Source: Streptomyces sp. NBC_01235 (GTDB lineage: Bacteria; Actinomycetota; Actinomycetes; Streptomycetales; Streptomycetaceae). Taken from it: DNA of 64,000 nucleotides. The notes beneath the pieces are model-generated. The model had not been told where the DNA came from, made no database searches, and saw only the letters and a program-made list of their open reading frames with translations. The stretch covers positions 124,001 to 188,000 of the forward strand of contig NZ_CP108513.1 of NCBI RefSeq assembly GCF_035989285.1. The letters run 5' to 3'. The translations under genes and the position numbers were made by a program. Shown here in pieces: positions 8,937-17,578 of the stretch; within the stretch, counting starts at the first letter, position 1, and each line of letters starts with the position of its first letter.

Positions 8937-9104
8937 ACAAGATCAGTACCTGTTTCTGAACCTGTGATCGCCTGCCGAGTTGTTCGTTGTGGCTTCGATA
9001 GATCAGAACTGGCAACGCTGTTCGCCTGGATCGCTCGGGAGTGACGCTGCTGTGTCGTCGTCCGGGCCGCGTGCATCAAGCGGTTGACGTGCCGAGACTG
9101 ACAC

Positions 9105-9740
9105 TCACAGAGCCGTGCTCTCCCCCGATGCGAGCCGCAGGTGCTCCGCGCTGACGAGGGCGGCGAGCGTGCCGTCGTAGATCGGGCGGGCGAGGTCGGT
9201 GAGGAGGGCGTCGTGGATGTCGAAGGCGCGCTGCGGCTTGACTTCGCGGACGTAGTCGATGACCTCGGAGATCTTGCTCCAGGGCGGCATGACGGGGAGC
9301 ATCAGCGTCTCAACGGCGCGGTCGGGGACGGTGAGGGCGTCACCTGGGTGGAAGACCTTGCCGCCGTCGATGAGGTAGCCGACGTTGGTCATGGGCGGAA
9401 CGTCGGGGTGGATCTCCGCATGCCACTCGCCGTGGACCTGGACGTCGAAGCCGGCGGCGGTGAAGGTGTCGCCGTGGCCGACGGTGTGCACCCGGCCAGG
9501 GAAGGCCGCGGAGATCTGCTCGGCGACCGACTCGAGGGTCCAGATCTCGACGGCCGGGTTGGCCTCCAGGGCCGCCCGCAGCCGCTCCTCATCGAAGTGG
9601 TCGGGGTGCTCGTGCGTGACGAGGATCGCGTCCGCGCCGACCGCGGCGTCCTCCTCGCTGAAGACCCCGGGGTCGAGGACGAGGGTCTGTCCGTCCTTCT
9701 CCAGGCGGACACAGGCGTGTGACTTCTTCATGACCTTCAT
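9105..9740 (-). CDS. MBL-fold metallo-hydrolase
   Basis: A 211-residue metallo-beta-lactamase-fold protein from the ATG at 9740, which has GAAGG eight bases upstream; a longer frame to 9791 lacks such a site. The metal-binding motif THEHPDHFD is at about residue 43, and later ligands are plausible at GEWH, PGDAL and DIHDAL. It resembles the COG2220 group (UlaG/RomA-like hydrolases) rather than antibiotic beta-lactamases. It is cytoplasmic with no signal peptide. It stands alone between a transposase pseudogene and a gene-poor stretch, so context gives no substrate. Confidence 0.85.
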   Translation of the reverse strand: MKVMKKSHACVRLEKDGQTLVLDPGVFSEEDAAVGADAILVTHEHPDHFDEERLRAALEANPAVEIWTLESVAEQISAAFPGRVHTVGHGDTFTAAGFDVQVHGEWHAEIHPDVPPMTNVGYLIDGGKVFHPGDALTVPDRAVETLMLPVMPPWSKISEVIDYVREVKPQRAFDIHDALLTDLARPIYDGTLAALVSAEHLRLASGESTAL

Positions 9741-10116
9741 TGCGTGACCTTCACGAGTTCGTCCTGCCTCCAGGGGAGGCGGGGGGTTCACTGGGGGGGG
9801 CGCCGTTCCCTACCGCCCCGAGCCATGACGCAACTCGGGGTGGCACCTCGGATCGATCGATGGAGCCAGAGCCATACCGCCACATCGACGCGGCGCCGCC
9901 CGGGCTCGCGCGCTGAGCGGGTCGAGCGGGCCCAGGGCAGGCTCGTGAGGGGGGAGGTCCCACTGCGGGCGGGCGGGGAACGGCGGTTGCGCCCGCGCGT
10001 AGGGCTTGGTTTTCGAGGGCAGCCTGCCGGATGCCTTCCGCGCACAGGGCGAGGGTCCGAAAGAGTCCCGGCCGTGCCGCCGCGAGCAACGCAGTGGGCA
10101 GCCGGGCGTACGGCGG
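9741..10116. other. intergenic, no gene supported
   Basis: About 375 bases. Open frames here look like GC-driven shadows with no recognisable domain. A run of eight G occurs near 9795. Confidence 0.5.
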
Positions 10117-10497
10117 TCAGGCGGGCGATGCGGGCGGCCACCAGGCGAGCCGGAAGGCCGCAATGCGGTCACCGCGCAGGTCGTAGGAGGCGAAGAAGCG
10201 CACGGTGGCCTCCTGACCGGTGACGAGCGGGGTGAGGAAGTGGTCCGGGACGTCCCGCTCGGGGCGCAGCACGATGTCCAGTTCGGCGAGGATGTGGTCC
10301 TCGGACCGCAGCACGATCCGCGGCTTGAGCTCTTCCGGGATCCCGGCTTGCCCGCGGGTGAGGAAGCCGATCACCTCGTCCCGCCCGCTCAGCGTGCGGA
10401 GTGGCATGGTGATCGTGATGTCCTCGGTGTAGTACTGCTGGGCGGTGGCCGCGTCGTCGCCCTGGTTGTACGTCTTGATGTAGCCGTCGTAGTCCAT
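10117..10497 (-). CDS. SnoaL/NTF2-like protein
   Basis: A 126-residue protein from the ATG at 10497, preceded by GGAAGGAG seven bases upstream; this decides the start against a much longer frame reaching 10845. The pattern MDYDGYIKTYNQGDDAATAQ, then the YYTEDITITMP strand and the RLAWWPP end fits the small cone-shaped NTF2-like/SnoaL fold, whose members include isomerases, dehydratases and polyketide cyclases. It is cytoplasmic. It is the last gene of a same-strand cluster led by an AraC regulator and an aldehyde dehydrogenase, suggesting a role in breaking down a small molecule. Confidence 0.8.
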   Translation of the reverse strand: MDYDGYIKTYNQGDDAATAQQYYTEDITITMPLRTLSGRDEVIGFLTRGQAGIPEELKPRIVLRSEDHILAELDIVLRPERDVPDHFLTPLVTGQEATVRFFASYDLRGDRIAAFRLAWWPPASPA

Positions 10498-10526
10498 CGT
10501 GGTCTCCTTCCCGTCTGTGGTGGTGG

Positions 10527-11218
10527 TCAGGACGCTGTGCGATCGGTGTGCGGGACGGGGCACAGTCCGCCGCCCGACGGGCCCTCTTCGCTCCGCTCCG
10601 TGCCGGCCATGCCGTGCGCCGCCAGTCGTTCGGCCTTGCGCTTCTCGATCAGCGCGGCCCGCTCGCGGAAGTACTTCTCCGATGCCGCCTCGCGCGGTTC
10701 GGGCAGGAACTTCTGCAGCCGCATCTGTGTCTTCAGCAGGAAGCGGGCCGGCGCGGCGAGGCGGCGGTCGGGGTCGGGCAGGTGGTGCAGCCGGCGAATG
10801 CGCTCCGGCACGGTGGTGAGGACCATCGCCCGGCCGAAGGGCCACAGCCGCTTGGGGAAGTTGCGCTCGACGAAGCCCTGGATGATGCCCTCGGAGACGA
10901 TCAGGCCGTTCTCGCTGTGCTCGTAGGGCTGCGACTCGTAGTCCTCGACGAACGCGAGCATGGCGTCGAAGTCCTCGGGGAAGCCGGTCACCGGGCCGTG
11001 CTCACCGACGAGACGATCTTCCCGGTGTGCGCGAGGGTCTCCGACCCGCGGGGGTGGACGATGTTGTGGATGGTGCCGGCCGAGACGACCAGGTCGAGGA
11101 CGGTGGCGTTGAGCTGGTAGTCGCCCATCAATCGGATGATCTGCTCGTAATCGGTCTCCGGGTCCAGCTCGCGCATGGCCCGGTCGACCCACTTGTATCC
11201 GCGCTTGGTTCCTGGCAC
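10527..11218 (-). pseudogene. MpaB/DUF2236-like oxygenase remnant, internally deleted
   Basis: The start is GTG 11218 with AAAGGAG just upstream (VPGTKRGYKWVDRAMRELD). This N-terminal part runs in one frame to about 11000 (TIHNIVHPRGSETLAHTGKIV). The C-terminal part continues in another frame (VTGFPEDFDAMLAFVEDYE, ending near 10527). The layout resembles MpaB/DUF2236 family haem oxygenases, but the central part that should carry the haem ligand is missing. I infer an internal deletion with a frame change. The intact relative at 59209-60378 is a distinct, diverged protein. The family assignment of this remnant is moderate. Confidence 0.5.
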
Positions 11219-11262
11219 CAGGACTCCTTTGTCGTGAGGTGAACCGGATCGAGGGGAGGCGG

Positions 11263-12727
11263 TCAGAACGGGTAGGTGGGCAGGTCCCCGCGCACGGTCA
11301 CCCACTGCTGCTCGGTGAAGGCGTCGAGTTTGGCCGCTGCGCCGCCGTGCCGGGATCCGGTCCCGGAGTCACCGACCCCGCCGAACGGGGCGATGGCCTC
11401 GTCGTTCACGGTCTGGTCATTGATGTGCACCAGCCCGGACGGGATGCGTCCGGCGAGTTCGAGCCCCTCCATGACGTCGCGTGTCAGGATGCCGAGCGAG
11501 AGCCCGTACGCGGAGTCCGCGGCCAGCCGGACGGCCTCGTCCAGATCGGCGAAGGACACCACGGGCGCGACCGAAGATCTCCTCGGTGTAGGCCCGGGAG
11601 GCCACCGGAACGTCGGCAAGCACGGTCGGACGGTAGAAGAGCCCTTCGTAGGTGCCGCCGGCCGCGATGCGCGCATCCGCGTCGACGGTGTCCCGCACGA
11701 TGGCGTCGATTCCGGCGAGCTGGTGCCGGTCGATGATCGGGCCGACGGCAACGTCTCCGCCCGCGGGATCGCCGACCGGCAGCGCGTCCGCGTGCCGGGC
11801 CAGCGCGGCCGCGTACTCGTCCGCGATCCGCGCGTCGACCAGATGCCGGCCGCGGGCCACGCAGATCTGCCCGGCGTGGTGGAACGAGCCGTACGCGCCG
11901 ACGGAGGCGGCCTTCTCGATGTCGACACCGGCGCACACGATCAGCGCCGAGTTCCCTCCGAGCTCCAGGTGCACCCGCTTCAGCCGGGTGGCCGCCTCCG
12001 CGGCGACGGCCCGTCCGGCCCGGGTGGAACCGGTGAACGCGATGACCGGGATCCGCGGATCCTCGACCAGGGCGGCCCCGACCTCAGCGCCTCCGGGCAC
12101 CACGTGCAGCAGCCCGTCAGGCAGCCCGGCCTCTTCGAAGATCCGGGCGAACACGACGCCGCCGGACACGGCGGTCCGCGGATCCGGCTTGAGGAGCACC
12201 GCGTTGCCCAGCGCGAGCGCCGGAGCGACGGCGCGCATCGCCAGGATGAGCGGGGCGTTGAAGGGGGCGATGACCCCGACGACACCGACCGGCACCCGGC
12301 GGGCGAAGGACAGCCGCTGCTGTGCGGAGCGCAGCAGCTCACCGTAAGGCGCCGAGGCGAGGGCGGCGGCCTCGTGGCACTCATCGGCACCACCGACGCG
12401 GGTCTGGAAGGCGGCGAAAGGACGGATGGCGCCGGACTCGCGTACGAGCCAGGTCTCGATCTCCTCCTGATGCCGCTCGAACAGCGCCGCAGCGCGGCGC
12501 AGGACCGCGGCACGGTCGGTGTGCGGCCGGGCGACCCACTCCCGTTGGGCCTGCGCCGCGCACTCCGCGGCCTTCGCAACGTCCGCGGGCGTCGCCGATC
12601 CGACCCGGTCCAGGAGGGTGCCGGTGGCGGGTTCGACAACGGCGATGTCCTCGCCGCTCCCGCGGACCCAGCCGCCCGAGAAGATCCGTCCGGACCACTG
12701 CGGGTCCGCCAGCAGCTCAGTCTGCAC
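11263..12727 (-). pseudogene. aldehyde dehydrogenase (benzaldehyde/vanillin type), frameshifted
   Basis: The N-terminal and central parts run from the ATG at 12727 and carry the class signatures: VIAPFNAPLIL near residue 175, FTGSTRAG near 235, the catalytic glutamate in LELGGNSA near 265 and the catalytic cysteine in HAGQICVARG near 300. At EEIFG (about 11570) the frame is lost. The remaining 100 residues (VVSFADLDEAVRLA..., ending DLPTYPF) follow in another frame to 11263. The family usually reads EEIFGPV here, so about 5 bases appear deleted. Homologues oxidise aromatic aldehydes with NAD(P). Same strand as the AraC gene upstream and the MpaB-like and SnoaL-like genes downstream. Confidence 0.85.
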
Positions 12728-12845
12728 GCGCGTGCCTCCTCGTCGAGCGTGCGCCCCGGTGGCGCGCGACCTGCCGACAAGTGTCCGAACTGCGGCGACG
12801 GGGGTCTTGTCCGCACGCGTCGTGCGGCTTGTCAGTTCGCGACAG

Positions 12846-13808
12846 TCAGCTCGCGGCGGCGTTCGGAGAAGGGCCCAGGCGCTGTCGGCGGTATTCGCGG
12901 GGCGCGACGCCGAACGCGGAGTGGAAGCGCCTGCTGAACCCGGCGGGGTCGGTCATCCCGTACCGGACGGCGATGTCGGTGATCGTCTCCTCGGCGCGCG
13001 CGGGATCGGCGAGGGCGGCCCGGGCGGCGGCCAGCCTGCGCGAGCGGATCACGGCGGTCAGCGTCTGGCCGGCCTCCTCGAAAGCGCGTTGCAGCTGCCG
13101 GACGGACACGTGGTGGGCGGCGGCGACGGTGACCGGTCCGAGGTCCGGGTCGCCGAGATGGCGCTCGACGTAGTCCAGGGCGCTGTGACGCAGCCCGGTC
13201 ACCCGGTCCGGCTGCGGGAGCTGCTCCACCAGAGCCGTCAGCGACGCACCGAGCAGGTGGGCCAGCGCGTCGGCGACCCGCTCCTCCTGCCGTCGGGTGA
13301 GCACGCCCAGCCCGTCGACCAGCGGCCCCAGCATGCCCACGGTCGTCGCCGCCGCCGGATCGGACCCAGCGATACGGGTGGCGGACACGGCGGAGACGCG
13401 CTCGGGGGTCAGGCCGAGCAGACCAGCCGACAGGGACACCGTGGTCGTCCGGGTGTCCTCGGCGAACAGGGCCGTGCATTCACGGCCGGGGTCGATCAGG
13501 GCGAGGTCGCCGGGCATCAGTTGCGCCTCCCGCCCGCTCTGACGCAGCGTCGTGGTCCCGGCGAGGGCGACTATCACAGTCACCGGCGCGGCCGCGCGGC
13601 CGCGCAAGGACCGGGAGCGCAACACGGAGGCCGCCATGGCCGTGTGCGTGACCCGGAGCCGGTCGAGCTCGCCGACCGTGATCCGACCGCGCACGTCCGG
13701 CCGCAACGGGGTGAACCGGAGGGGGGCGTACAGGTCGCAGAGCACGTCCTGCCAACGCGCCGACCGGTCGGCCGTGGGCCACTGCTCCGCATCGATCACG
13801 GTGACCAT
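12846..13808 (-). CDS. AraC-family transcriptional regulator
   Basis: A 320-residue regulator. Residues 1-200 form an effector/dimer region of the AraC-binding-like type (GDLALIDPGRECTALF strand pattern). Residues 215-310 form the two-helix-turn-helix DNA-binding domain, with VRQLQRAFEEAGQT and the classic GMTDPAGFSRRFHSAFGVAPREYR. It lies about 120 bases upstream of, and on the same strand as, the aldehyde dehydrogenase, so it probably controls that catabolic cluster. The gene looks intact although its neighbours are damaged. Confidence 0.88.
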   Translation of the reverse strand: MVTVIDAEQWPTADRSARWQDVLCDLYAPLRFTPLRPDVRGRITVGELDRLRVTHTAMAASVLRSRSLRGRAAAPVTVIVALAGTTTLRQSGREAQLMPGDLALIDPGRECTALFAEDTRTTTVSLSAGLLGLTPERVSAVSATRIAGSDPAAATTVGMLGPLVDGLGVLTRRQEERVADALAHLLGASLTALVEQLPQPDRVTGLRHSALDYVERHLGDPDLGPVTVAAAHHVSVRQLQRAFEEAGQTLTAVIRSRRLAAARAALADPARAEETITDIAVRYGMTDPAGFSRRFHSAFGVAPREYRRQRLGPSPNAAAS

Positions 13809-14380
13809 TCCGACCTCCTCTGTGGCGACGTCGCCCGATAGCGCCGATCCTGCCAGGCGACGGGCCCGTCGCGCTGCGTCGGGTGTTCAGATGTGAACTC
13901 CGGCCTCTCGACGGCAGGAAGCCTCATGCGGGGGCCGTCGGCCACCGGCACGCCGCTCCGGCACGGGCACGCTGCAACGTCCTCGTCCGGCGCGATATTC
14001 CGGTACGCCTCCGGCAGCACGTCCGCTTCAGCCCTTGCCTGCCACGATGCGTGGGTGTCCTCCGTGCCGTCTCTGGCCGACTCTCGCGCGACGGGATCAG
14101 CCGACGTCGCGCTCCGGTCCCCCAGAGCCCTCCGGTTCGGTGAGGCCGCGGGTGCACGCGCAACGCCGCGAAGCAGCGCGGCGCCTCGCGCCCGTGCGCC
14201 GCCCTTCTTGCGCGCGAGTTGGACAGGTGCCGGGAGCCGGGCATCCCAGGTGCCCACGTCGTGCGCGACCTCCGCAACCGGGCCAGGGACAGGCCGGTCC
14301 TTTCCCCGGCCCACCGGAGAGGGCGGCTGGTCCGTGAGTCGCTGCGACAGATCGAGGTGTTCGATCTGATGAGGGGAAGC
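13809..14380. other. intergenic, no gene supported
   Basis: About 570 bases. Both strands carry long open frames but none has codon or domain evidence that I recognise. Confidence 0.4.
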
Positions 14381-14407
14381 GGGGGCCTGGGCCTTTCCCA
14401 GGCCCCC
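14381..14407 (-). terminator. terminator-like hairpin
   Basis: Perfect 11-base stem GGGGGCCTGGG / CCCAGGCCCCC with a 5-base loop, 19 bases past the stop codon of the BNR/sialidase-like gene. There is no U-run, as is usual in this group. Confidence 0.8.
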
Positions 14408-14425
14408 GACGTCGCGGTGGTCTGC

Positions 14426-16228
14426 CTACTGGACGAGTTCCCAGTCCTGTGAACCGTCGTCGACCGCGTTCTGCAAGGTGAGTTGTCCTCCGGCGGTCGA
14501 CCCGGTCAGGTGCAGGCTCGTGTTCTTGACCGACTGCAACTTGTAGAGACCGTCGCTCGTCTTGACGAGGTTCCAGCTGCCCGTCTTGCTGTTGTCGACC
14601 CACTGGCCGATCTTCTGGCCGGCCGTCGCGTTCCCGGTCCAGATGGCCGCCGCGCGTCCACCCGACTTGTTCAGCAGGGTCTTTCCGCCGTTGGGCTCGG
14701 TCACCACGTGCCAGAACTGGGTGTCCGGGTTCGCCGCCGAGCCGGGGTCCTCCAGGCGGACGTCGGGGACGTCTCCGTTGCCGATGTTGGCGTCGTTGGT
14801 GTGGTTCCCGGTGCCGATCACCTGGTCGGTCTTGCGGTTCACGAGCTGGTAGTAGGCGCCGTCGGAGTGGCCGAGGTCGACCTCGGCGAACTTGAGCGTA
14901 GAGGTTCCCTGGTTGTTGAGGATCACGATGCGGCCGGTGCCCGCGACGTACTGGAGGTTGCGGCTGTAGGCGCTGGGCGACGTCGTCTGGTACTCCTTCC
15001 AGGTGCCGTCGCTGCGTCCGCTGTCGTTGTCCCAGACGCTGCCACTGCCGGAGGCGTTGTAGACCAGGCGCCCGCCGGGAAGCCTGATGAGGACCGGGTT
15101 GCCGCCCGTCGGGAACGGGCGGGAGCCGGTGTCGAGTGGCAGGCTGGTGATGTCCGTGCCCGGGGTGGTGTCGAGGTAGAACTTCAAGGGGTTGTCGGCG
15201 AGCTTGTACCTGAGGTCGGCTCCGCCGCCGTAGTACTCGTAGGTGGCCATCCACTTGCCGTCCGTCGTGCGGACGACGTTAGTCATGCCGGGGCGGCCCT
15301 TGCCGATCTCCGTCTTGCCGCCTCCCATGTCCTGGGTCGGGCCCGCGACCTCGACGACGGGGTCGCTCCACGCGGTGCTGCGGCCGTCCCAGGTCTTGTG
15401 GACCAGGACCTGCCCCATCGAATCCGTGGCCGTGTCGTTGGCGGGGTCCAGGGTGGGGACCCCGGTGGTCGCGTTGTAGCCGGTGTAGTCGTTCTCGTCC
15501 GAGTAGTAGCAGACGAGCCGGCCCTTGTAGACCATCACGTACGGCTCCCACAGGGGATCCACCTGCTTGTTCGTGTTCGCGGCGGCGATGTTCTTCCCGA
15601 TGGCGCCCGCGCTGCCGCCCTGCCAGCCGCCGGTCGCGCCGACGTTGACGACCTTCCATGTCGCACCGTCGTCGGTGCTGGAGAAAAGGGCGATCGCCAG
15701 GTCCTTGCGGTCTCCGTCGCTGGACGGCGTCCAGTTGGGGTCGGCCGCCTTGTGCTCCTTGTAGTAGTAGTCGTCGCCGGACACGACACTGGTGAGGAGC
15801 AGGGTGCCCTGCTTGAGGTTGCCGACGTCCTGCGGAAGCACGTAGAGGTAGGGGTTGGTCCAGTTGCTCGTGTACTTCGCGTACTGGGGGTCGCTGGAGA
15901 GGTACGCGGGTGCCTTGACCTCCGACAGCGACTGCCAGGTCGTTCCGTCGTCGTCGCTCTTGTAGACCGGGAGGGTCTGTCCGTCCGCACTGCCCGACGC
16001 CGTCACGACCGTCGACTTCTCGAACGCCGCGACCAGACGCCCGCTCGGCAGCTGCGCCGACTTCGGGTAGATCGCACAGTTGCCCCGCCCCTTCAGACAC
16101 GGCTCACTTCCGGGTACAGGGTCCCGCCCGTCGGGTCGTACGCCTGGGCGCTGCTCATGGGGATCGCCAGCACCGCGGATGCCGCGGCAAAGGCGCCAAA
16201 CACCTTGGCCAGTCTTCTTCTCTGCATG
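14426..16228 (-). CDS. secreted BNR/sialidase-like protein with C-terminal ricin-type lectin, frameshift after signal peptide
   Basis: The authentic start is ATG 16228 with GAAGGAG six bases upstream, giving the signal peptide MQRRRLAKVFGAFAAASAVL...SSAQA. The mature protein begins in that frame (YDPTGGTLYP) but a base is missing at about 16110, and the rest follows in the next frame from GSEPCLKGRGNCAIYPKSA. The catalytic-type region has several Asp-box-like turns (SDDDGTTWQSL, SSTDDGATWKVV) of a six-bladed propeller, as in exo-sialidases and related glycosidases. Residues from about 475 onward form a ricin-B-like carbohydrate-binding domain (QFWHVV, GSWNLV, QDWELV). It would be extracellular. 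The single-base loss is either a mutation or a sequencing error. Confidence 0.75.
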   Translation of the reverse strand, partial: HAEKKTGQGVWRLCRGIRGAGDPHEQRPGVRPDGRDPVPGSEPCLKGRGNCAIYPKSAQLPSGRLVAAFEKSTVVTASGSADGQTLPVYKSDDDGTTWQSLSEVKAPAYLSSDPQYAKYTSNWTNPYLYVLPQDVGNLKQGTLLLTSVVSGDDYYYKEHKAADPNWTPSSDGDRKDLAIALFSSTDDGATWKVVNVGATGGWQGGSAGAIGKNIAAANTNKQVDPLWEPYVMVYKGRLVCYYSDENDYTGYNATTGVPTLDPANDTATDSMGQVLVHKTWDGRSTAWSDPVVEVAGPTQDMGGGKTEIGKGRPGMTNVVRTTDGKWMATYEYYGGGADLRYKLADNPLKFYLDTTPGTDITSLPLDTGSRPFPTGGNPVLIRLPGGRLVYNASGSGSVWDNDSGRSDGTWKEYQTTSPSAYSRNLQYVAGTGRIVILNNQGTSTLKFAEVDLGHSDGAYYQLVNRKTDQVIGTGNHTNDANIGNGDVPDVRLEDPGSAANPDTQFWHVVTEPNGGKTLLNKSGGRAAAIWTGNATAGQKIGQWVDNSKTGSWNLVKTSDGLYKLQSVKNTSLHLTGSTAGGQLTLQNAVDDGSQDWELVQ

Positions 16229-16283
16229 GTCACTCCTTCGTGGATGAATCAGGGTTGGTCGCCGCTTCGGCTGCAGGTGTCCC

Positions 16284-16800
16284 TCAGGCGTCGGCGGAGA
16301 CGACGACACGTACGTCCCAGGGGCCGAGCTGCAGCGTTGAGCCCGCTGGGACGGCGGCGCCCGTGAGGGCGTCGGAGAAGTCCACCGGGGCGGGGACGCT
16401 CGCCGGTTCCCACCTCCAGTTGTGGACGATGTGGACGCGGCGCCCGTCGGGAGAGGTGCCGGTGGTGGCGGTGACGGACGCGGGGAGGTCGCGCCACCCG
16501 CTGCGCGCGGCTGGTGTCAGCCACTCGGCCAGCGCTCGCGCAAAGCTGCGGCCCGGGACGTGCCGACGTACGTGATGCGGCCTTCGCCGGGGTGGCGGGT
16601 GGTGATCGCGGGCCGGCGGCCGAAGTGCGGATGGTCGTTCGTGGCGAGCACCTCGGCGTCGTGGACGGTCAGGCCGTCGGCCCAGTGCGTGGCCGTCGAG
16701 CCAGCGGGCAGGTGGGGCTGCCGGGCGCGGTGCGGACGGGGATCGAGAGCGAGTTACCGCTGCGGCGACGGGCCGAGTACGTCCCGTTCGCTGAGTGAAG
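16284..16800 (-). pseudogene. beta-galactosidase (GH42-like) C-terminal remnant
   Basis: The last about 90 residues (FARALAEWLTPAARSGWRDL ... GPWDVRVVV, ending at 16284) match the C-terminal beta domain of GH42 beta-galactosidases. The preceding 50 residues are in another frame, broken at about 16550 (THWADGLTVHDAEVLA, HPGEGRITYVGTSRA). The catalytic barrel is gone. A complete-looking promoter with an operator still lies upstream at 16879-16936, so this is what remains after an internal deletion. Confidence 0.7.
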
Positions 16801-16878
16801 GAGGCTCGTGTGCTCGGGGGCGGACGTGAACAGGCGATACGGATTGACGTGGGTGGTCCTGGCGTGAGTGAGTCCAGC

Positions 16879-16936
16879 ATGTCTGCGCAGTCATGACAGC
16901 GCAGACATATCTATTGACCCCGAGGTGGCGCGTCAA
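16879..16936 (-). promoter_or_regulatory. sigma-70 promoter with palindromic operator for the beta-galactosidase remnant
   Basis: On the minus strand, TTGACG (16931-16936), 17 bases, then TAGATA (16908-16913) make a near-consensus promoter. Directly overlapping the start point is a perfect 10-base inverted repeat ATGTCTGCGC / GCGCAGACAT (16879-16888 and 16899-16908) with a 10-base spacer, well placed for a repressor such as a LacI-type regulator. Confidence 0.75.
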
Positions 16937-17167
16937 TGGGTCGCGCAACATCTTTGAAACCAAGACGTGTCCTCGGTATCGGCCGGCAGGGCGCACGGGT
17001 CGGCACCGTTCATGGCGCAGCCCTCGCGTCAACTGCCGTTGGGCCGTACGTACGTGCGGGCTCTGCACGTCACATCCACTTCACGGCCACAGCCCTCACG
17101 ACCGGCGTCATCACCCTACGGCCATGGCGACAGCGAGAACACGCACACCACCCCACATGCCGACGTA

Positions 17168-17290
17168 GGAAGTTGTTCGATATTTAACTTGCCTGGCCCG
17201 TTGACGCCCTCCGTCCACACCCCTACCTTCTGATCGACTTCACGAACGACGTTCGTGATATCGAACGAACTCGGTTCCGAAGGGACCCGC
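17168..17290 (+). promoter_or_regulatory. promoter cassette of the GH43-AbfB gene (copy 1)
   Basis: TTGACG (17201-17206), 17 bases, TACCTT (17224-17229). Downstream lie overlapping inverted repeats CACGAAC-GAC-GTTCGTG (17241-17257) and GTTCGTGATATCGAAC (17251-17266). An inverted half-site GTTCGATAT (17175-17183) lies upstream of the -35. About 118 bases are nearly identical to 19132-19255. The predicted leader to the start codon is about 340 bases. Confidence 0.8.
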
Positions 17291-17578
17291 CGCGCCCTGC
17301 CCCCGCCCCCGCCCCCTGGTCACGCGCCGCACAGTGCGACCATCCCCGCTTCATGGTGTGCCGTTCGCCATTCCCGCTGCGAAAGGGAGCCCTCCTCACA
17401 ACAGCCCGCCTCTGGCCACTGTCACGCCCGAAGGAAGTCCGATCCTTGACCGTTGCCCGACAGGACGCGACGCTCCGCATCGCGCGGCAGCCGGTCTGTG
17501 CCGTCGGCACAGGGCCACAGCTTCACCTCGACCCCGCTTTCATCCAGTCATGACATGTGCAGAAAGACAGGAGTTGTC

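Noticed and set aside
9105-9740. Antibiotic-hydrolysing beta-lactamase
   Set aside because: The HxHxDH fold motif is shared by many hydrolases; the COG2220-like sequence and lack of a signal peptide do not support beta-lactamase activity.
9751-10089. Minus-strand 112-codon frame between the MBL gene and the SnoaL-like gene
   Set aside because: No ribosome binding site or domain, and composition typical of chance frames.
13796-14369. Overlapping frames of 158-172 codons on both strands
   Set aside because: None shows a recognisable motif or a convincing start; left as intergenic.
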